Source: Lentzea indica
GTDB lineage: Bacteria > Actinomycetota > Actinomycetes > Mycobacteriales > Pseudonocardiaceae
Assembly: GCF_012184385.1 (NCBI RefSeq)
Contig: NZ_VSRL01000046.1
Span: 1-45,820, forward strand
Length of the DNA stretch: 45,820 nt
Direction: 5' to 3'
The notes under the pieces were generated by a model that was given only the letters and a program-made list of their open reading frames with translations, ran no database searches and was not told where the DNA came from. The position numbers and the translations under genes were made by a program. Below, piece by piece: positions 20,576 through 28,792 of the stretch. How positions within the stretch are numbered: position 1 is the first letter of the stretch; each line of letters starts with the position of its first letter.

Positions 20576-20983
20576 TCAGTTCGAGATGTTCGGGTCGAAG
20601 GTGAAGATCACGAACGTGCCGAGCGAGACGATCAGCACCATCGAGACGTAGAGCAGCATCTTCAACCAGAACCGGGTGGTGTCCTTGCGGGCGTAGTCGT
20701 TGATGATCGTCCGCACGCCGTTGCCGCCGTGGATCTGCGCGAGCCAGAGCATCGCGAGGTCCCAGAACTGCCAGAACGGGGACGCCCAGCGGCCGGCCAC
20801 GAAACCAAAGTTGATCTTGTGGATACCGCCGTCGAGGATGTTCATGATGAACAGGTGGCCCAGGACCAGGACCACGAGCAGCAGGCCGGAAAGGCGCATG
20901 AACAGCCAGCTGTAGAGCTCGCCGTTGCTGCGACGGGCCGCGGGGCGGCGCGGCTGGCGGGGCTTGTCGAGTGCGAGAGACAT
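20576..20983 (-). CDS. sdhD: Succinate dehydrogenase membrane anchor subunit
   Basis: A 135-residue hydrophobic anchor that with SdhC binds heme b and quinone. After a basic N-terminus (KPRQPRRPAARR) come three membrane helices (LFMRLSGLLLVVLVLGHLFI with a candidate heme His, the WQFWDLAMLWLAQIHGG region, and LLYVSMVLIVSLGTFVIF). ATG 20983 lies two bases after the sdhC stop. Identified by position and topology as well as sequence. Confidence 0.88.
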   Translation of the reverse strand: MSLALDKPRQPRRPAARRSNGELYSWLFMRLSGLLLVVLVLGHLFIMNILDGGIHKINFGFVAGRWASPFWQFWDLAMLWLAQIHGGNGVRTIINDYARKDTTRFWLKMLLYVSMVLIVSLGTFVIFTFDPNISN

Positions 20984-20985
20984 GG

Positions 20986-21408
20986 TCAGTGACCCCCAAC
21001 CAGCTCGGAGATCGTGCGCTCCATCATGAAGTAGAAGCCGGGGATCATCACGACCACCCAGACGGCCAGCACGGTCCAGAGCATGACCCGCTGGTACTTG
21101 GCGCCCTTCTCCCAGAAGTCGACCAGCATGACCCGGATGCCGTTGAGCGCGTGGTAGAGCACGGCGCCGACGAGGCCGACCTCGAAGAGGTTCACGACCG
21201 GGTTCTTGTAGGTCTCGATCACCGCGTCGTACGCGTTCGGCGACACCCGCACGAGTGCGGTGTCGAGCACGTGGGTGAAGAGGAAGAAGAACGTGAGGAC
21301 ACCGGTGATCCGGTGGGCGACCCAGGACCACATGCCCAGATCTCCGCGGTAGAGCGTCCCACCCCCTCGGGTGGTGCCCGACCGCTCGGGTGCGCCTGCG
21401 CTGGTCAT
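20986..21408 (-). CDS. sdhC: Succinate dehydrogenase cytochrome b556 subunit
   Basis: A 140-residue membrane subunit, first gene of sdhCDAB. It has the SdhC signature HRITGVLTFFFLFTHVLDT (Ser/Arg quinone-site region and a heme-ligand His) and HALNGIRVMLVDF in the second helix, followed by a third helix VMLWTVLAVWVVVMIPGFYF. The ATG at 21408 is the first start. The 600-nt gap upstream contains an intrinsic terminator pointing toward this gene (21619-21658), which may be part of its leader. Confidence 0.92.
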   Translation of the reverse strand: MTSAGAPERSGTTRGGGTLYRGDLGMWSWVAHRITGVLTFFFLFTHVLDTALVRVSPNAYDAVIETYKNPVVNLFEVGLVGAVLYHALNGIRVMLVDFWEKGAKYQRVMLWTVLAVWVVVMIPGFYFMMERTISELVGGH

Positions 21409-21618
21409 GCGCCGCGGCCTCCAACGTCAGTGGTGGTGGTCGGTGAACAGTTCTGCCCGACCATGACCGGAAAATCCTAGTCCCGCACGTCGGGACGGAC
21501 CCAGCAGGCGCACCCGCTCTGTGATCGATGAGACACGCTGTCGATCGGCCAAGCGGTCTTTATCGATCCCGAAATGCGGTCCACGCCACAAGTGGCGCGC
21601 GCGTACCGGGAAAAAGAG

Positions 21619-21658
21619 GACGGCGGCCCGGACCTCCGCCTTGGTCCGGGCCGCCGTC
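21619..21658 (-). terminator. Orphan intrinsic terminator upstream of sdhC
   Basis: Perfect 14-bp GC-rich stem (21619-21632 with 21645-21658) and a 12-nt loop, followed on the minus strand by CTCTTTTT. On the plus strand no T run follows. No minus-strand gene ends here, and sdhC starts 211 bases further on. It would end a short RNA begun upstream, or attenuate an sdh leader transcript. Confidence 0.7.
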
Positions 21659-21720
21659 GTCGGCAAGGGCACTTGCCACCCCCTACACGATCGCGAGCCC
21701 GCAACCGGTTCAACGCCGGG

Positions 21721-21736
21721 CGAAGAAATTTCGTCG
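21721..21736. promoter_or_regulatory. Operator-like palindrome CGA-n-GAAATTTC-n-TCG
   Basis: A 16-base near-palindrome with a perfect GAAATTTC centre and CGA/TCG flanks; only the pair between them fails to match. It is AT-rich against a GC-rich background. It lies about 310 bases before sdhC and 270 before bmpA. The binding protein is unknown. Confidence 0.35.
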
Positions 21737-21850
21737 AACACCGAATCCCAGGTCATCGGTGTGGACGGCCCGGCGCGCTGGACTGCTCCGTTTGGACGAC
21801 GATCAGTGTGGCGAAGCGGCTGACGAGGACCTTTCCGCCACGCGCCGAAC

Positions 21851-21869
21851 ACGAGTGATCACCACTCGT
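21851..21869. promoter_or_regulatory. Operator-like inverted repeat ACGAGTG-n5-CACTCGT
   Basis: Perfect 7-bp arms (21851-21857 and 21863-21869) around a 5-base spacer, the size of a dimeric regulator site. It lies in the divergent region between sdhC and bmpA. The assignment is by symmetry only. Confidence 0.35.
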
Positions 21870-22008
21870 ACGGCCAAAGCGTCGAATGCGTAACCGATTT
21901 GGGTCTTTGTAGGTGCTGGCGGCAACGGGGTTGGTTACTAAGAGGTACGGTGCCGCGTCTAGGACCCAACAACGTCGTTGGGGAGGAATCTCAGGGAGGA
22001 GACGCGCC

Positions 22009-23151
22009 GTGCGTCGTCGTATGCGGGGTGTCGCGGTCGCCGCGATCGCGTTGACCAGCGTGATGACTATGGCCGCCTGCGCGAAGGACTCGGGTGGCGG
22101 AAACAACTCGAACACCGGCAGTGGTGCCGCTTGCGAGTACGCCACGCCTCCCACCGCGCCTGCCACCTCGAACACCAGTGCCGCCAACGGTGACAAGGTG
22201 GACGGCAGCGCGCTGAAGGTCGGTCTGGCCTACGACATCGGTGGCCGTGGCGACGCGTCGTTCAACGACTCCGCCGCCGCCGGTCTCGACAAGGCCCTCA
22301 CCGACTTCGGCGTCAAGAAGGAGAACACCAGGGAGCTCTCCGCCGCGCCGAACGAGGACGAGTCCGCCAAGCAGACCCGTCTGCGCCAGCTGGCCACCGA
22401 GGGCTTCAACCCGATCATCGGTGTCGGCTTCGCCTACGCCGAGTCGATGAAGGTCGTCGCGCCGCAGTTCCCGAACGTCAAGTTCGGCCTGGTCGACTCC
22501 GTCGTCGAAGGCGCGACCAACGTGACGCCGCTGCTGTTCGCCGAGCAGGAGGGCTCCTTCCTGGCCGGCGTCATCGCCGCGTACCAGAGCAAGAAGTGCC
22601 ACGTCGGCTTCGTGGGCGGCGTCGAGATCCCGCTGATCCAGAAGTTCGAGGCCGGCTACTTCCAGGGTGCCAAGGCCGCCGCGCCGAAGATCCAGATCGA
22701 GAAGAAGTACATCACCCCCGCCGGTGACTTCACGGGTTTCCAGGACGCGCCGAAGGGCCAGGAAGCCGCCAAGGGCCAGATCGACAAGGGCGCCGACGTG
22801 ATCTACCAGGCCGCGGGTGCGTCCGGTAAGGGCGTCTTCTCCGCCGCCAAGCAGGGTGGCGTGCTGGCGATCGGTGTCGACTCCGACCAGTACAACCAGG
22901 CGACCGTCGCCGACACCAAGGACGTCATCGTCTCCTCGATGCTCAAGCGCGTCGACGTCGCGGTGTACGACTTCATCAAGGCCGTCGCGAAGAACGACCT
23001 CACGTCGCTGCCGAAGGTCTTCGACCTGAAGGTGAACGGTGTCGGTTACGCCACGTCGGGTGGCAAGATCGACGCGAAGCTGCAGGGCATCCTCGAGGGC
23101 TACAAGGCCCAGATCATCGAGGGCAAGATCAAGGTCGCGGACAAGCCGTAA
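22009..23151 (+). CDS. BMP-family nucleoside-binding lipoprotein (ABC transporter)
   Basis: A 380-residue substrate-binding lipoprotein of the BMP/PnrA family, which captures nucleosides for an ABC importer. The lipobox is TMAAC with Cys24 as the anchor, followed by a Gly/Asn/Ser linker (KDSGGGNNSN). Family blocks are GLAYDIGGRGDASFND, GVGFAYAESMKVVAPQFPN, GSFLAGVIAAY and GVDSDQYNQ. GTG 22009 has a GGGAGGAG ribosome site 7 bases upstream. First gene of the nucleoside operon. The hairpin after it would favour more of this protein than of the later ones. Confidence 0.9.
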   Translation: MRRRMRGVAVAAIALTSVMTMAACAKDSGGGNNSNTGSGAACEYATPPTAPATSNTSAANGDKVDGSALKVGLAYDIGGRGDASFNDSAAAGLDKALTDFGVKKENTRELSAAPNEDESAKQTRLRQLATEGFNPIIGVGFAYAESMKVVAPQFPNVKFGLVDSVVEGATNVTPLLFAEQEGSFLAGVIAAYQSKKCHVGFVGGVEIPLIQKFEAGYFQGAKAAAPKIQIEKKYITPAGDFTGFQDAPKGQEAAKGQIDKGADVIYQAAGASGKGVFSAAKQGGVLAIGVDSDQYNQATVADTKDVIVSSMLKRVDVAVYDFIKAVAKNDLTSLPKVFDLKVNGVGYATSGGKIDAKLQGILEGYKAQIIEGKIKVADKP

Positions 23152-23172
23152 CGCGAAGACCCACAGCTACCG

Positions 23173-23202
23173 GGCCCTGTGAGGACTTGCCCTCACAGGG
23201 CC
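23173..23202 (+). promoter_or_regulatory. Intercistronic hairpin after the binding-protein gene
   Basis: Perfect 12-bp stem (23173-23184 with 23191-23202), 6-nt loop and no T run after it. Such hairpins between the binding-protein gene and its transporter genes commonly protect the first part of the message or cause partial termination. The ribosome site of the ATPase gene (AGGAGGGG) begins 10 bases later. Confidence 0.6.
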
Positions 23203-23230
23203 TGGTGCGTGGTAGGAGGGGCACTCGACG

Positions 23231-24810
23231 ATGAGCAGTTCCACGTCCGTACGGACGGACGATCCCCCCGCTGTGGTGCTCACAGGCATCACCAAGCGAT
23301 TCCCCGGTGTGGTCGCCAACAGCGACGTCCACCTGACCGTCCGCCGCGGCGAGGTGCACGCGCTCTGCGGTGAGAACGGCGCGGGCAAGTCCACCCTGAT
23401 GAAGATCCTCTACGGCATGCAGCCGCCGGACGAGGGCACCATCGAGGTGAGCGGTGAGCAGGTGCGGTTCCGCACGCCCGCCGACGCCATCAAGGCCGGC
23501 ATCGGCATGGTGCACCAGCACTTCATGCTCGCCGACAACCTCACCGTCCAGGAGAACGTGGTCCTGGGCGCCGAGGCTCTGCACGGCATCGGCCAGAAGG
23601 CCCGCAGGCGCATCATGAGCTGTCGGGCAAGACCGGGCTCAACGTCGACCCCGGTGTGCTGGTCGAACAGCTCGGTGTCGCCGACCGGCAGCGCGTCGAG
23701 ATCCTCAAGGTGCTCTACCGCGGTGCCAAGGTGATCATCCTGGACGAGCCGACCGCCGTGCTCGTGCCGCAGGAGGTCAACGAGCTCTTCGACACCGTCC
23801 GCGGCATGCAGGAGCAGGGCTACACGTTCCTGTTCATCTCGCACAAGCTCGACGAGGTCCGCGCGATCGCGGACTCGGTCACGGTGATCCGCCGCGGCAC
23901 GACCGTGGGCAGCGCGGACCCGAAGACCGTGTCGTCGCGCCAGCTCGCCGAGATGATGGTCGGCAGCGAGCTCCCCAGCCCGGAGACCCGCGAGTCCACC
24001 GTCACCGACAAGGTCGTGCTCGACGTCAAGGGCCTGCGCCTGCTCACCCCCGACGGTTCGCGACCGATCATCGACGACGTGGACCTGGTGGTCCGTTCCG
24101 GCGAGGTCGTCGGCATCGCCGGTGTCGAGGGCAACGGCCAGACCGAGCTCGTCGAGACGATCATGGGCATGCGCAAGGCAGGCGGCGGCACGATCACGTT
24201 GCTGGACAAGGACCTCACCAAGCTGGGCACACTCGCCCGGCGCGAGGCGGGCATCGGCTACATCCCGGAGGACCGCCACCGCCACGGCCTGCTGCTCACG
24301 CAACCCCTTTGGTACAACCGGATCCTCGGCTACCAGACGCGCAAGCCGACGGCCAGGGGCATCTGGCTCGACACGGACGGCGCCAAGAAGGACACCGAGC
24401 GGATCGTCGCCGACTTCGACGTCCGCACGCCCGGCATCGACGCATTGGCTGCCGCGCTCTCCGGTGGTAACCAGCAGAAGCTCGTCGTTGGCCGAGAACT
24501 GTCCGGCAATCCGGTACTGCTGATCGCCTCGCACCCGACCCGCGGTGTCGACGTCGGCGCGCAGGCGCTGATCTGGGACGAGATCAAGCACGCCCGTGCC
24601 GCCGGTCTCGCGGTGCTGCTGATCTCCGCCGACCTGGACGAGCTGATCGGCCTCTCGGACACCATCAAGGTCATGCTGCGCGGACGCCTGGTGGCCGACG
24701 CCGACCCGAACACCGTCACGCCCGAGGACCTCGGCAGTGCGATGACCGGTGCGGGCAGCACGAGCGCGGCGGTCCAGGAGACCGCTGTCGTTGAGGAAGG
24801 CGAGAACTGA
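23231..24810 (+). pseudogene. Nucleoside ABC transporter, double ATPase subunit (frameshifted in this sequence)
   Basis: ATPase with two nucleotide-binding domains, RbsA/BMP-transporter type. Domain 1 has Walker [10 protein letters not shown] and Q-loop IGMVHQHFM. At 23617 the frame breaks: after R-R-I-M the protein continues one frame lower as [13 protein letters not shown], then [16 protein letters not shown], Walker [10 protein letters not shown] and FLFISHKLDE. Domain 2 has GVEGNGQTEL, signature LSGGNQQK and ASHPTRGVDVG, where the usual Glu after Walker B is His, typical of domain 2 in this family. One G missing in ATG(G)AG explains the break. Downstream genes are intact and coupled (the stop shares a base with the next ATG), so a sequencing indel is likelier than loss. 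Confidence 0.85.
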
Positions 24811-25886
24811 TGGGACACCTGCGCGGCAAACTCCTGCCGCCCGCGTTGGCGATCGTCTTCTCCATGCTGCTGTGCGGCGTCGCGCTCGTCATCTCCGGCG
24901 CGAACCCGCTCAGCGCGTTCGGTGCGATGGCGACACAGGTCGGCAAGGGCACGACGTTCGTCGACATCCTCAACTCGACGGGCATCTACTACATCGCGGC
25001 GCTCGCGGTGGCGATCGGGTTCCAGATGAACCTGTTCAACATCGGTGTCGAGGGCCAGTACCGCGTCGCGGCGGTCATCGCCGCGGTCGTCGGCGGCTCG
25101 ATCGCACTGCCGCCGGGCATCCACACGCTGGTGATCATCATCGTGGCGGCGATCGCCGGTGCGGCCTGGGCCGCGATCCCCGCGATCCTCAAGGTGACCC
25201 GAGGCGTCAACGAGGTCATCTCGACGATCATGATGAACGGCCTCGCGATCGGCCTGTCCGCGTACCTGATCCGCCGTGACGTCTTCGGTGAGCTGCGGGG
25301 CAACAACATCCGCACGCCGGAGATCCCGGAGAGCGGCTGGATGCCCGGCATCACGTTCGGGGGCGCCGGCACGATGTTCGGCTTCATCTTCGTGGCCATC
25401 GCACTCGGCGTCGGCTACTGGATCATGATGAACCGCACCCGTTTCGGCTTCGAGCTGCGCGCGTCCGGTGAGTCCTCCACCGCCGCGTCTGCCGGTGGTG
25501 TGAACGCCAAGAAGATGGTGCTGGTCGCGATGCTGCTCTCCGGAGCCATCGCCGGCCTGATCTCGCTGCCGGAAATGCTCGGCCGCGACCACACGTTCAG
25601 CCTGAACTTCACCGCGGGCATCGGGTTCTCCGGCATCGCGATCGCGCTGCTCGGCCGCAACCACCCCGGTGGCATCGCGTTCGGCGCGCTGCTGTGGGCG
25701 TTCCTGGACAAGTCGGGCCTCGCGCTCGACAACGTCGGTGTGCCAAGGGAGATCGTCACCATCATGCAGGGCTCGATCGTGCTGTCGGTCGTCGTCGCGT
25801 ACGAGGTCGTGCGCCGCTTCGAACTGGCCGCGGAACAGCGTCGCGTCGGCCGTGAGCTCGGAACCGTCCCGGAGGTGGCCGCATGA
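24810..25886 (+). CDS. Nucleoside ABC transporter permease 1
   Basis: A 358-residue permease of the BPD_transp_2 class (RbsC/BmpC-like) with about eight to ten membrane segments. Characteristic stretches are MNLFNIGVEGQYRVAAVIAA, VNEVISTIMMNGLAIGLSAYL and GIGFSGIAIALLGRNHPGG. It starts at ATG 24810, whose A is also the last base of the ATPase stop, and overlaps the next permease by four bases. With its partner it forms the inner-membrane channel. Confidence 0.9.
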   Translation: MGHLRGKLLPPALAIVFSMLLCGVALVISGANPLSAFGAMATQVGKGTTFVDILNSTGIYYIAALAVAIGFQMNLFNIGVEGQYRVAAVIAAVVGGSIALPPGIHTLVIIIVAAIAGAAWAAIPAILKVTRGVNEVISTIMMNGLAIGLSAYLIRRDVFGELRGNNIRTPEIPESGWMPGITFGGAGTMFGFIFVAIALGVGYWIMMNRTRFGFELRASGESSTAASAGGVNAKKMVLVAMLLSGAIAGLISLPEMLGRDHTFSLNFTAGIGFSGIAIALLGRNHPGGIAFGALLWAFLDKSGLALDNVGVPREIVTIMQGSIVLSVVVAYEVVRRFELAAEQRRVGRELGTVPEVAA

Positions 25887-27136
25887 TCACGACGATGGAG
25901 GAGAAGCCCCACGTCCCAGCGGCGCCTCGCAAGAGGAAGCTGCCGGGCTGGGCGATCGGCATGGTCGGTGTCGCCGGCGCGATCGCGTTGCTGTCGATCA
26001 CCTCGATGCAGACCGGGTTCCCGCAGCTCACCTCGTCCGGCACGACCCAGACCGCGGTCCGCCTGGCGCTGCCGATCCTGCTCGCCGGCCTCGGCGGCCT
26101 GTGGGCGGAACGCGCCGGCGTGGTCAACATCGGCCTCGAAGGCATGATGATCATGGGCACCTGGGGCGCGGCGTGGGCCGGCTACCAGTGGGGTCCGTGG
26201 GCGGCTTTGGTCGCGGCCGTCGTGTTCGGTGCGCTGGGCGGTCTGCTGCACGCGATCGCCACCGTCACGTTCGGCGTCAACCACATCGTCTCCGGTGTGG
26301 CGATCAACCTGCTCGGCGCCGGCCTGACGAAGTACCTGTCGACGCTGGTCTTCCAGCCGTTGTCGCACAACCCGCGCCAGTCACCGCCGGTCACGCCGTT
26401 CGAAACGTACTCGGCGGCGGGCCTCGCGGACTGGCTCGGCGAGCTGGAGGCAGGGCAGCGCCTGTTCATCTCCGACGTCGCGGGCATCCTGCGCGGCCTG
26501 GTCACCGGCGTCTCGCCGTTGACGATGCTGACGATCCTGCTCGTGCCGCTCTCGTACTACCTGCTCTGGCGCACCCGCTTCGGCCTGCGCCTGCGCTCGG
26601 TCGGCGAGAACCCGTACGCGGCGGACTCGCTGGGCGTGAAGGTGTACTTCCACAAGTACGTCGCCGTGATCGTCTCCGGTGGCCTCGCCGGCCTGGGTGG
26701 CGCCGCACTGGTGCTCAACCCCGGCCAGCTGTCCTATCTGGAGGGTCAGACCGGCGGCCGCGGCTTCATCGGCCTGGCCGCGATGATCTTCGGCAACTGG
26801 CGGCCCGGCGGGTTGCTGGGCGGCGCGGCTCTGTTCGGCTACGCCGACGGCCTGCAGCTGCGTTCCGGCGGCGACACGGTGCTGGCGCTGGTCTACGGCG
26901 TCGTGCTGCTGCTCGGCGTGATCGTGGTGTGGCAGCTGATCCGGCGCAAGTGGTTCTCGGCGGCGGCCGCGATCGCCGTGGCCGTGCTGCTGTACCTGCT
27001 CTACATCAGCCTCGACGAGATCCCCGGCGAGTTCGTCTCCTACGCCCCGCACATGGTGACGCTGGCCGTGCTGGCCGTGGCGTCGCAGCGGCTGCGAATG
27101 CCGGCCGCAGACGGTCTGGTCTACCGCCGTGGCTGA
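25883..27136 (+). CDS. Nucleoside ABC transporter permease 2
   Basis: A 417-residue permease, partner of the preceding one. Family blocks are LAGLGGLWAERAGVVNIGLEG, VNHIVSGVAINLLGAGLTKYL, GLRLRSVGENPYAADSLGV and RGFIGLAAMIFGNWRPGG. It is longer than its partner because of a ~40-residue extracytoplasmic insert after the fourth helix and extra helices at the C-terminus. The ATG overlaps the previous stop as ATGA, and the 3' end overlaps cdd by 8 bases. Confidence 0.9.
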   Translation: MITTMEEKPHVPAAPRKRKLPGWAIGMVGVAGAIALLSITSMQTGFPQLTSSGTTQTAVRLALPILLAGLGGLWAERAGVVNIGLEGMMIMGTWGAAWAGYQWGPWAALVAAVVFGALGGLLHAIATVTFGVNHIVSGVAINLLGAGLTKYLSTLVFQPLSHNPRQSPPVTPFETYSAAGLADWLGELEAGQRLFISDVAGILRGLVTGVSPLTMLTILLVPLSYYLLWRTRFGLRLRSVGENPYAADSLGVKVYFHKYVAVIVSGGLAGLGGAALVLNPGQLSYLEGQTGGRGFIGLAAMIFGNWRPGGLLGGAALFGYADGLQLRSGGDTVLALVYGVVLLLGVIVVWQLIRRKWFSAAAAIAVAVLLYLLYISLDEIPGEFVSYAPHMVTLAVLAVASQRLRMPAADGLVYRRG

Positions 27137-27518
27137 GATCGACTGGGACCTGCTCAGGGCACGGGCAGTGGAAGCGGCATCGCTCGCCCACTGCCCGTAC
27201 TCCGGGCTTCAGGTGGGTTCCGCCGCGTTGTGCGATGACGGCCGCATCGTTGTGGGCTGCAACGTCGAGAACGCCTCGTACGGGGTCGGTCTCTGCGCCG
27301 AGTGCACGATGGCGGGCCAGCTGCGGCTGACCGGCGGCGGTCGTTTCGTCGCCGTCGCCTGCCGCAGCGGCTCCGGCGAACTGCTGATGCCCTGTGGTCG
27401 TTGCCGTCAGGTGATCTACGAGTTCGGCGGCCGTGAGTGCCTGGTCGACACCCCGCGCGGCCCGTTGCCGATGTCCGAGGTGTTGCCGGACGCGTTCGGG
27501 CCGGAGGACCTGCCATGA
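27129..27518 (+). CDS. cdd: Cytidine deaminase
   Basis: A 129-residue zinc enzyme that converts cytidine and deoxycytidine to uridine and deoxyuridine. Zinc and catalytic residues: C56-A-E58 (GLCAEC) and C89-x2-C92 (MPCGRCRQ), with the substrate motif NVENASYG before them. The length fits the small tetrameric class. It sits inside the nucleoside operon with overlaps on both sides, so imported cytidine is deaminated before breakdown. The start is the GTG at 27129. Confidence 0.95.
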   Translation: MAEIDWDLLRARAVEAASLAHCPYSGLQVGSAALCDDGRIVVGCNVENASYGVGLCAECTMAGQLRLTGGGRFVAVACRSGSGELLMPCGRCRQVIYEFGGRECLVDTPRGPLPMSEVLPDAFGPEDLP

Positions 27519-28789
27519 GCTTTTCCGCTGTCGACGTCATTCGCGCCAAGCGCGACGGCCTCGTCCTGTCCGACGAGCAGATCGACTGGGTGATCGACGC
27601 CTACACCCGTGGCGCGGTCGCGGACGAGCAGATGTCCGCGCTGGCCATGGCGATCTTCTTCAACGGCATGACCGCCGCGGAGACGGCGCGCTGGACCCAG
27701 GCGATGATCTCGTCTGGCGAGCGGTTGTCGTTGCATGTGGATCGCCCGACCGTGGACAAGCACTCGACCGGTGGTGTCGGCGACAAGATCACGCTGCCGC
27801 TGGCCCCGCTGGTTGCGGCTTGCGGGGCTGCGGTGCCGCAGCTGTCCGGGCGCGGGCTCGGGCACACCGGCGGGACGCTGGACAAGCTGGAGTCGATTCC
27901 CGGGTGGCGGGCAGCACTGTCCACTTCGGAGATTCTTTCTCAGCTGTCTTCGGTTGGTGCGGTGGTTTGTGCTGCCACCGAAGGGCTTGCTCCTGCTGAC
28001 CGCAAGCTCTACGCGTTGCGGGACGTCACGGGGACCGTCGAGGCGATTCCGCTGATCGCGTCTTCGATCATGTCGAAGAAGATCGCGGAGGGTGCCGAGT
28101 CGCTGGTTCTGGACGTGAAGGTCGGTTCCGGGGCCTTCATGAAGGATCTGTCGTCCGCTCGTGCCCTTGCTGAGGCGTTGGTGGTCATCGGCGTTGAGCA
28201 CGGGGTGCGGATTTCGGCTCTGTTGACCGACATGTCGGTGCCTCTTGGTCGTGCGGTTGGCAATGCGGTCGAGGTGGCCGAGTCCGTTGACGTGTTGCGC
28301 GGTGGCGGGCCTGCCGATGTCGTCGAGCTGACCGTGGCGCTGGCGTCGGAAATGCTGTCCCTGGCCGGGATTTCGGCTGATCCTGCCGCTGTTCTCGCTT
28401 CTGGTGAGGCTTACGAGGTGTGGGCTCGGATGATCCGGGCCCAGGGCGGCGATCCGGACGCCACCCTGCCCGTTGCCGCTCACAAGCACGTGGTCTCGGC
28501 GCCTGCTTCGGGTGTTCTGTCCACTTTGGACGCTTACGGTGTCGGGGTGGCCGCGTGGAGGCTCGGTGCCGGGCGGGCGCGCAAGGAGGATCCGGTGCAG
28601 GCGGGGGCCGGTGTGATGTGCCTGGCCAAGCCCGGTGACGTGGTGGAGGCCGGGCAGCCGTTGCTGGAGCTGTACACCGACACCCCGGATGCCGTTTCCG
28701 GTGCGCTGCAAGCGTTGGAAGGCGCCTACTCGGTTTCCGACTCCGCTGTGGAGCGGTCGCCGCTGGTGATCGACACCATCCGGGGCTAG
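27515..28789 (+). CDS. deoA: Thymidine phosphorylase
   Basis: A 424-residue pyrimidine-nucleoside phosphorylase that splits thymidine or deoxyuridine into base and deoxyribose-1-phosphate. The signature DKHSTGGVGDKITLPLAPLV is present, with RGLGHTGGTLDKLE, SSIMSKKIAEG and LDVKVGSGAFMKD in order. The ATG at 27515 overlaps the cdd stop (ATGA). In the second half many codons end in T or G, unlike the C-rich genes before it. It ends the operon three bases before the convergent kinase gene, with no terminator between. Confidence 0.94.
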   Translation: MSFSAVDVIRAKRDGLVLSDEQIDWVIDAYTRGAVADEQMSALAMAIFFNGMTAAETARWTQAMISSGERLSLHVDRPTVDKHSTGGVGDKITLPLAPLVAACGAAVPQLSGRGLGHTGGTLDKLESIPGWRAALSTSEILSQLSSVGAVVCAATEGLAPADRKLYALRDVTGTVEAIPLIASSIMSKKIAEGAESLVLDVKVGSGAFMKDLSSARALAEALVVIGVEHGVRISALLTDMSVPLGRAVGNAVEVAESVDVLRGGGPADVVELTVALASEMLSLAGISADPAAVLASGEAYEVWARMIRAQGGDPDATLPVAAHKHVVSAPASGVLSTLDAYGVGVAAWRLGAGRARKEDPVQAGAGVMCLAKPGDVVEAGQPLLELYTDTPDAVSGALQALEGAYSVSDSAVERSPLVIDTIRG

Positions 28790-28792
28790 GGC

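Larger units (their letters stand above)
21409..22008. other. 600-nt divergent intergenic region between sdhC and the nucleoside transporter
   Basis: No convincing protein is seen here in any frame. It must hold the sdhCDAB promoter (minus) and the bmp operon promoter (plus). It contains a strong minus-strand terminator hairpin (21619-21658), a GAAATTTC-centred palindrome (21721-21736), a 7-bp inverted repeat (21851-21869), a possible plus-strand -10 TACGGT at 21946-21951, and a small CCCAAC/GTTGGG repeat at 21965-21982 in the bmp leader. Confidence 0.6.

Noticed and set aside
21690..21728. GGTTCAACGCC resembling a tRNA T-loop
   Set aside because: No matching acceptor, D or anticodon arms can be folded around it.
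21427..21893. Open frames on both strands in the sdhC/bmpA gap
   Set aside because: Arg/Pro-rich, no ribosome sites, and interrupted by the terminator hairpin. Treated as non-coding.
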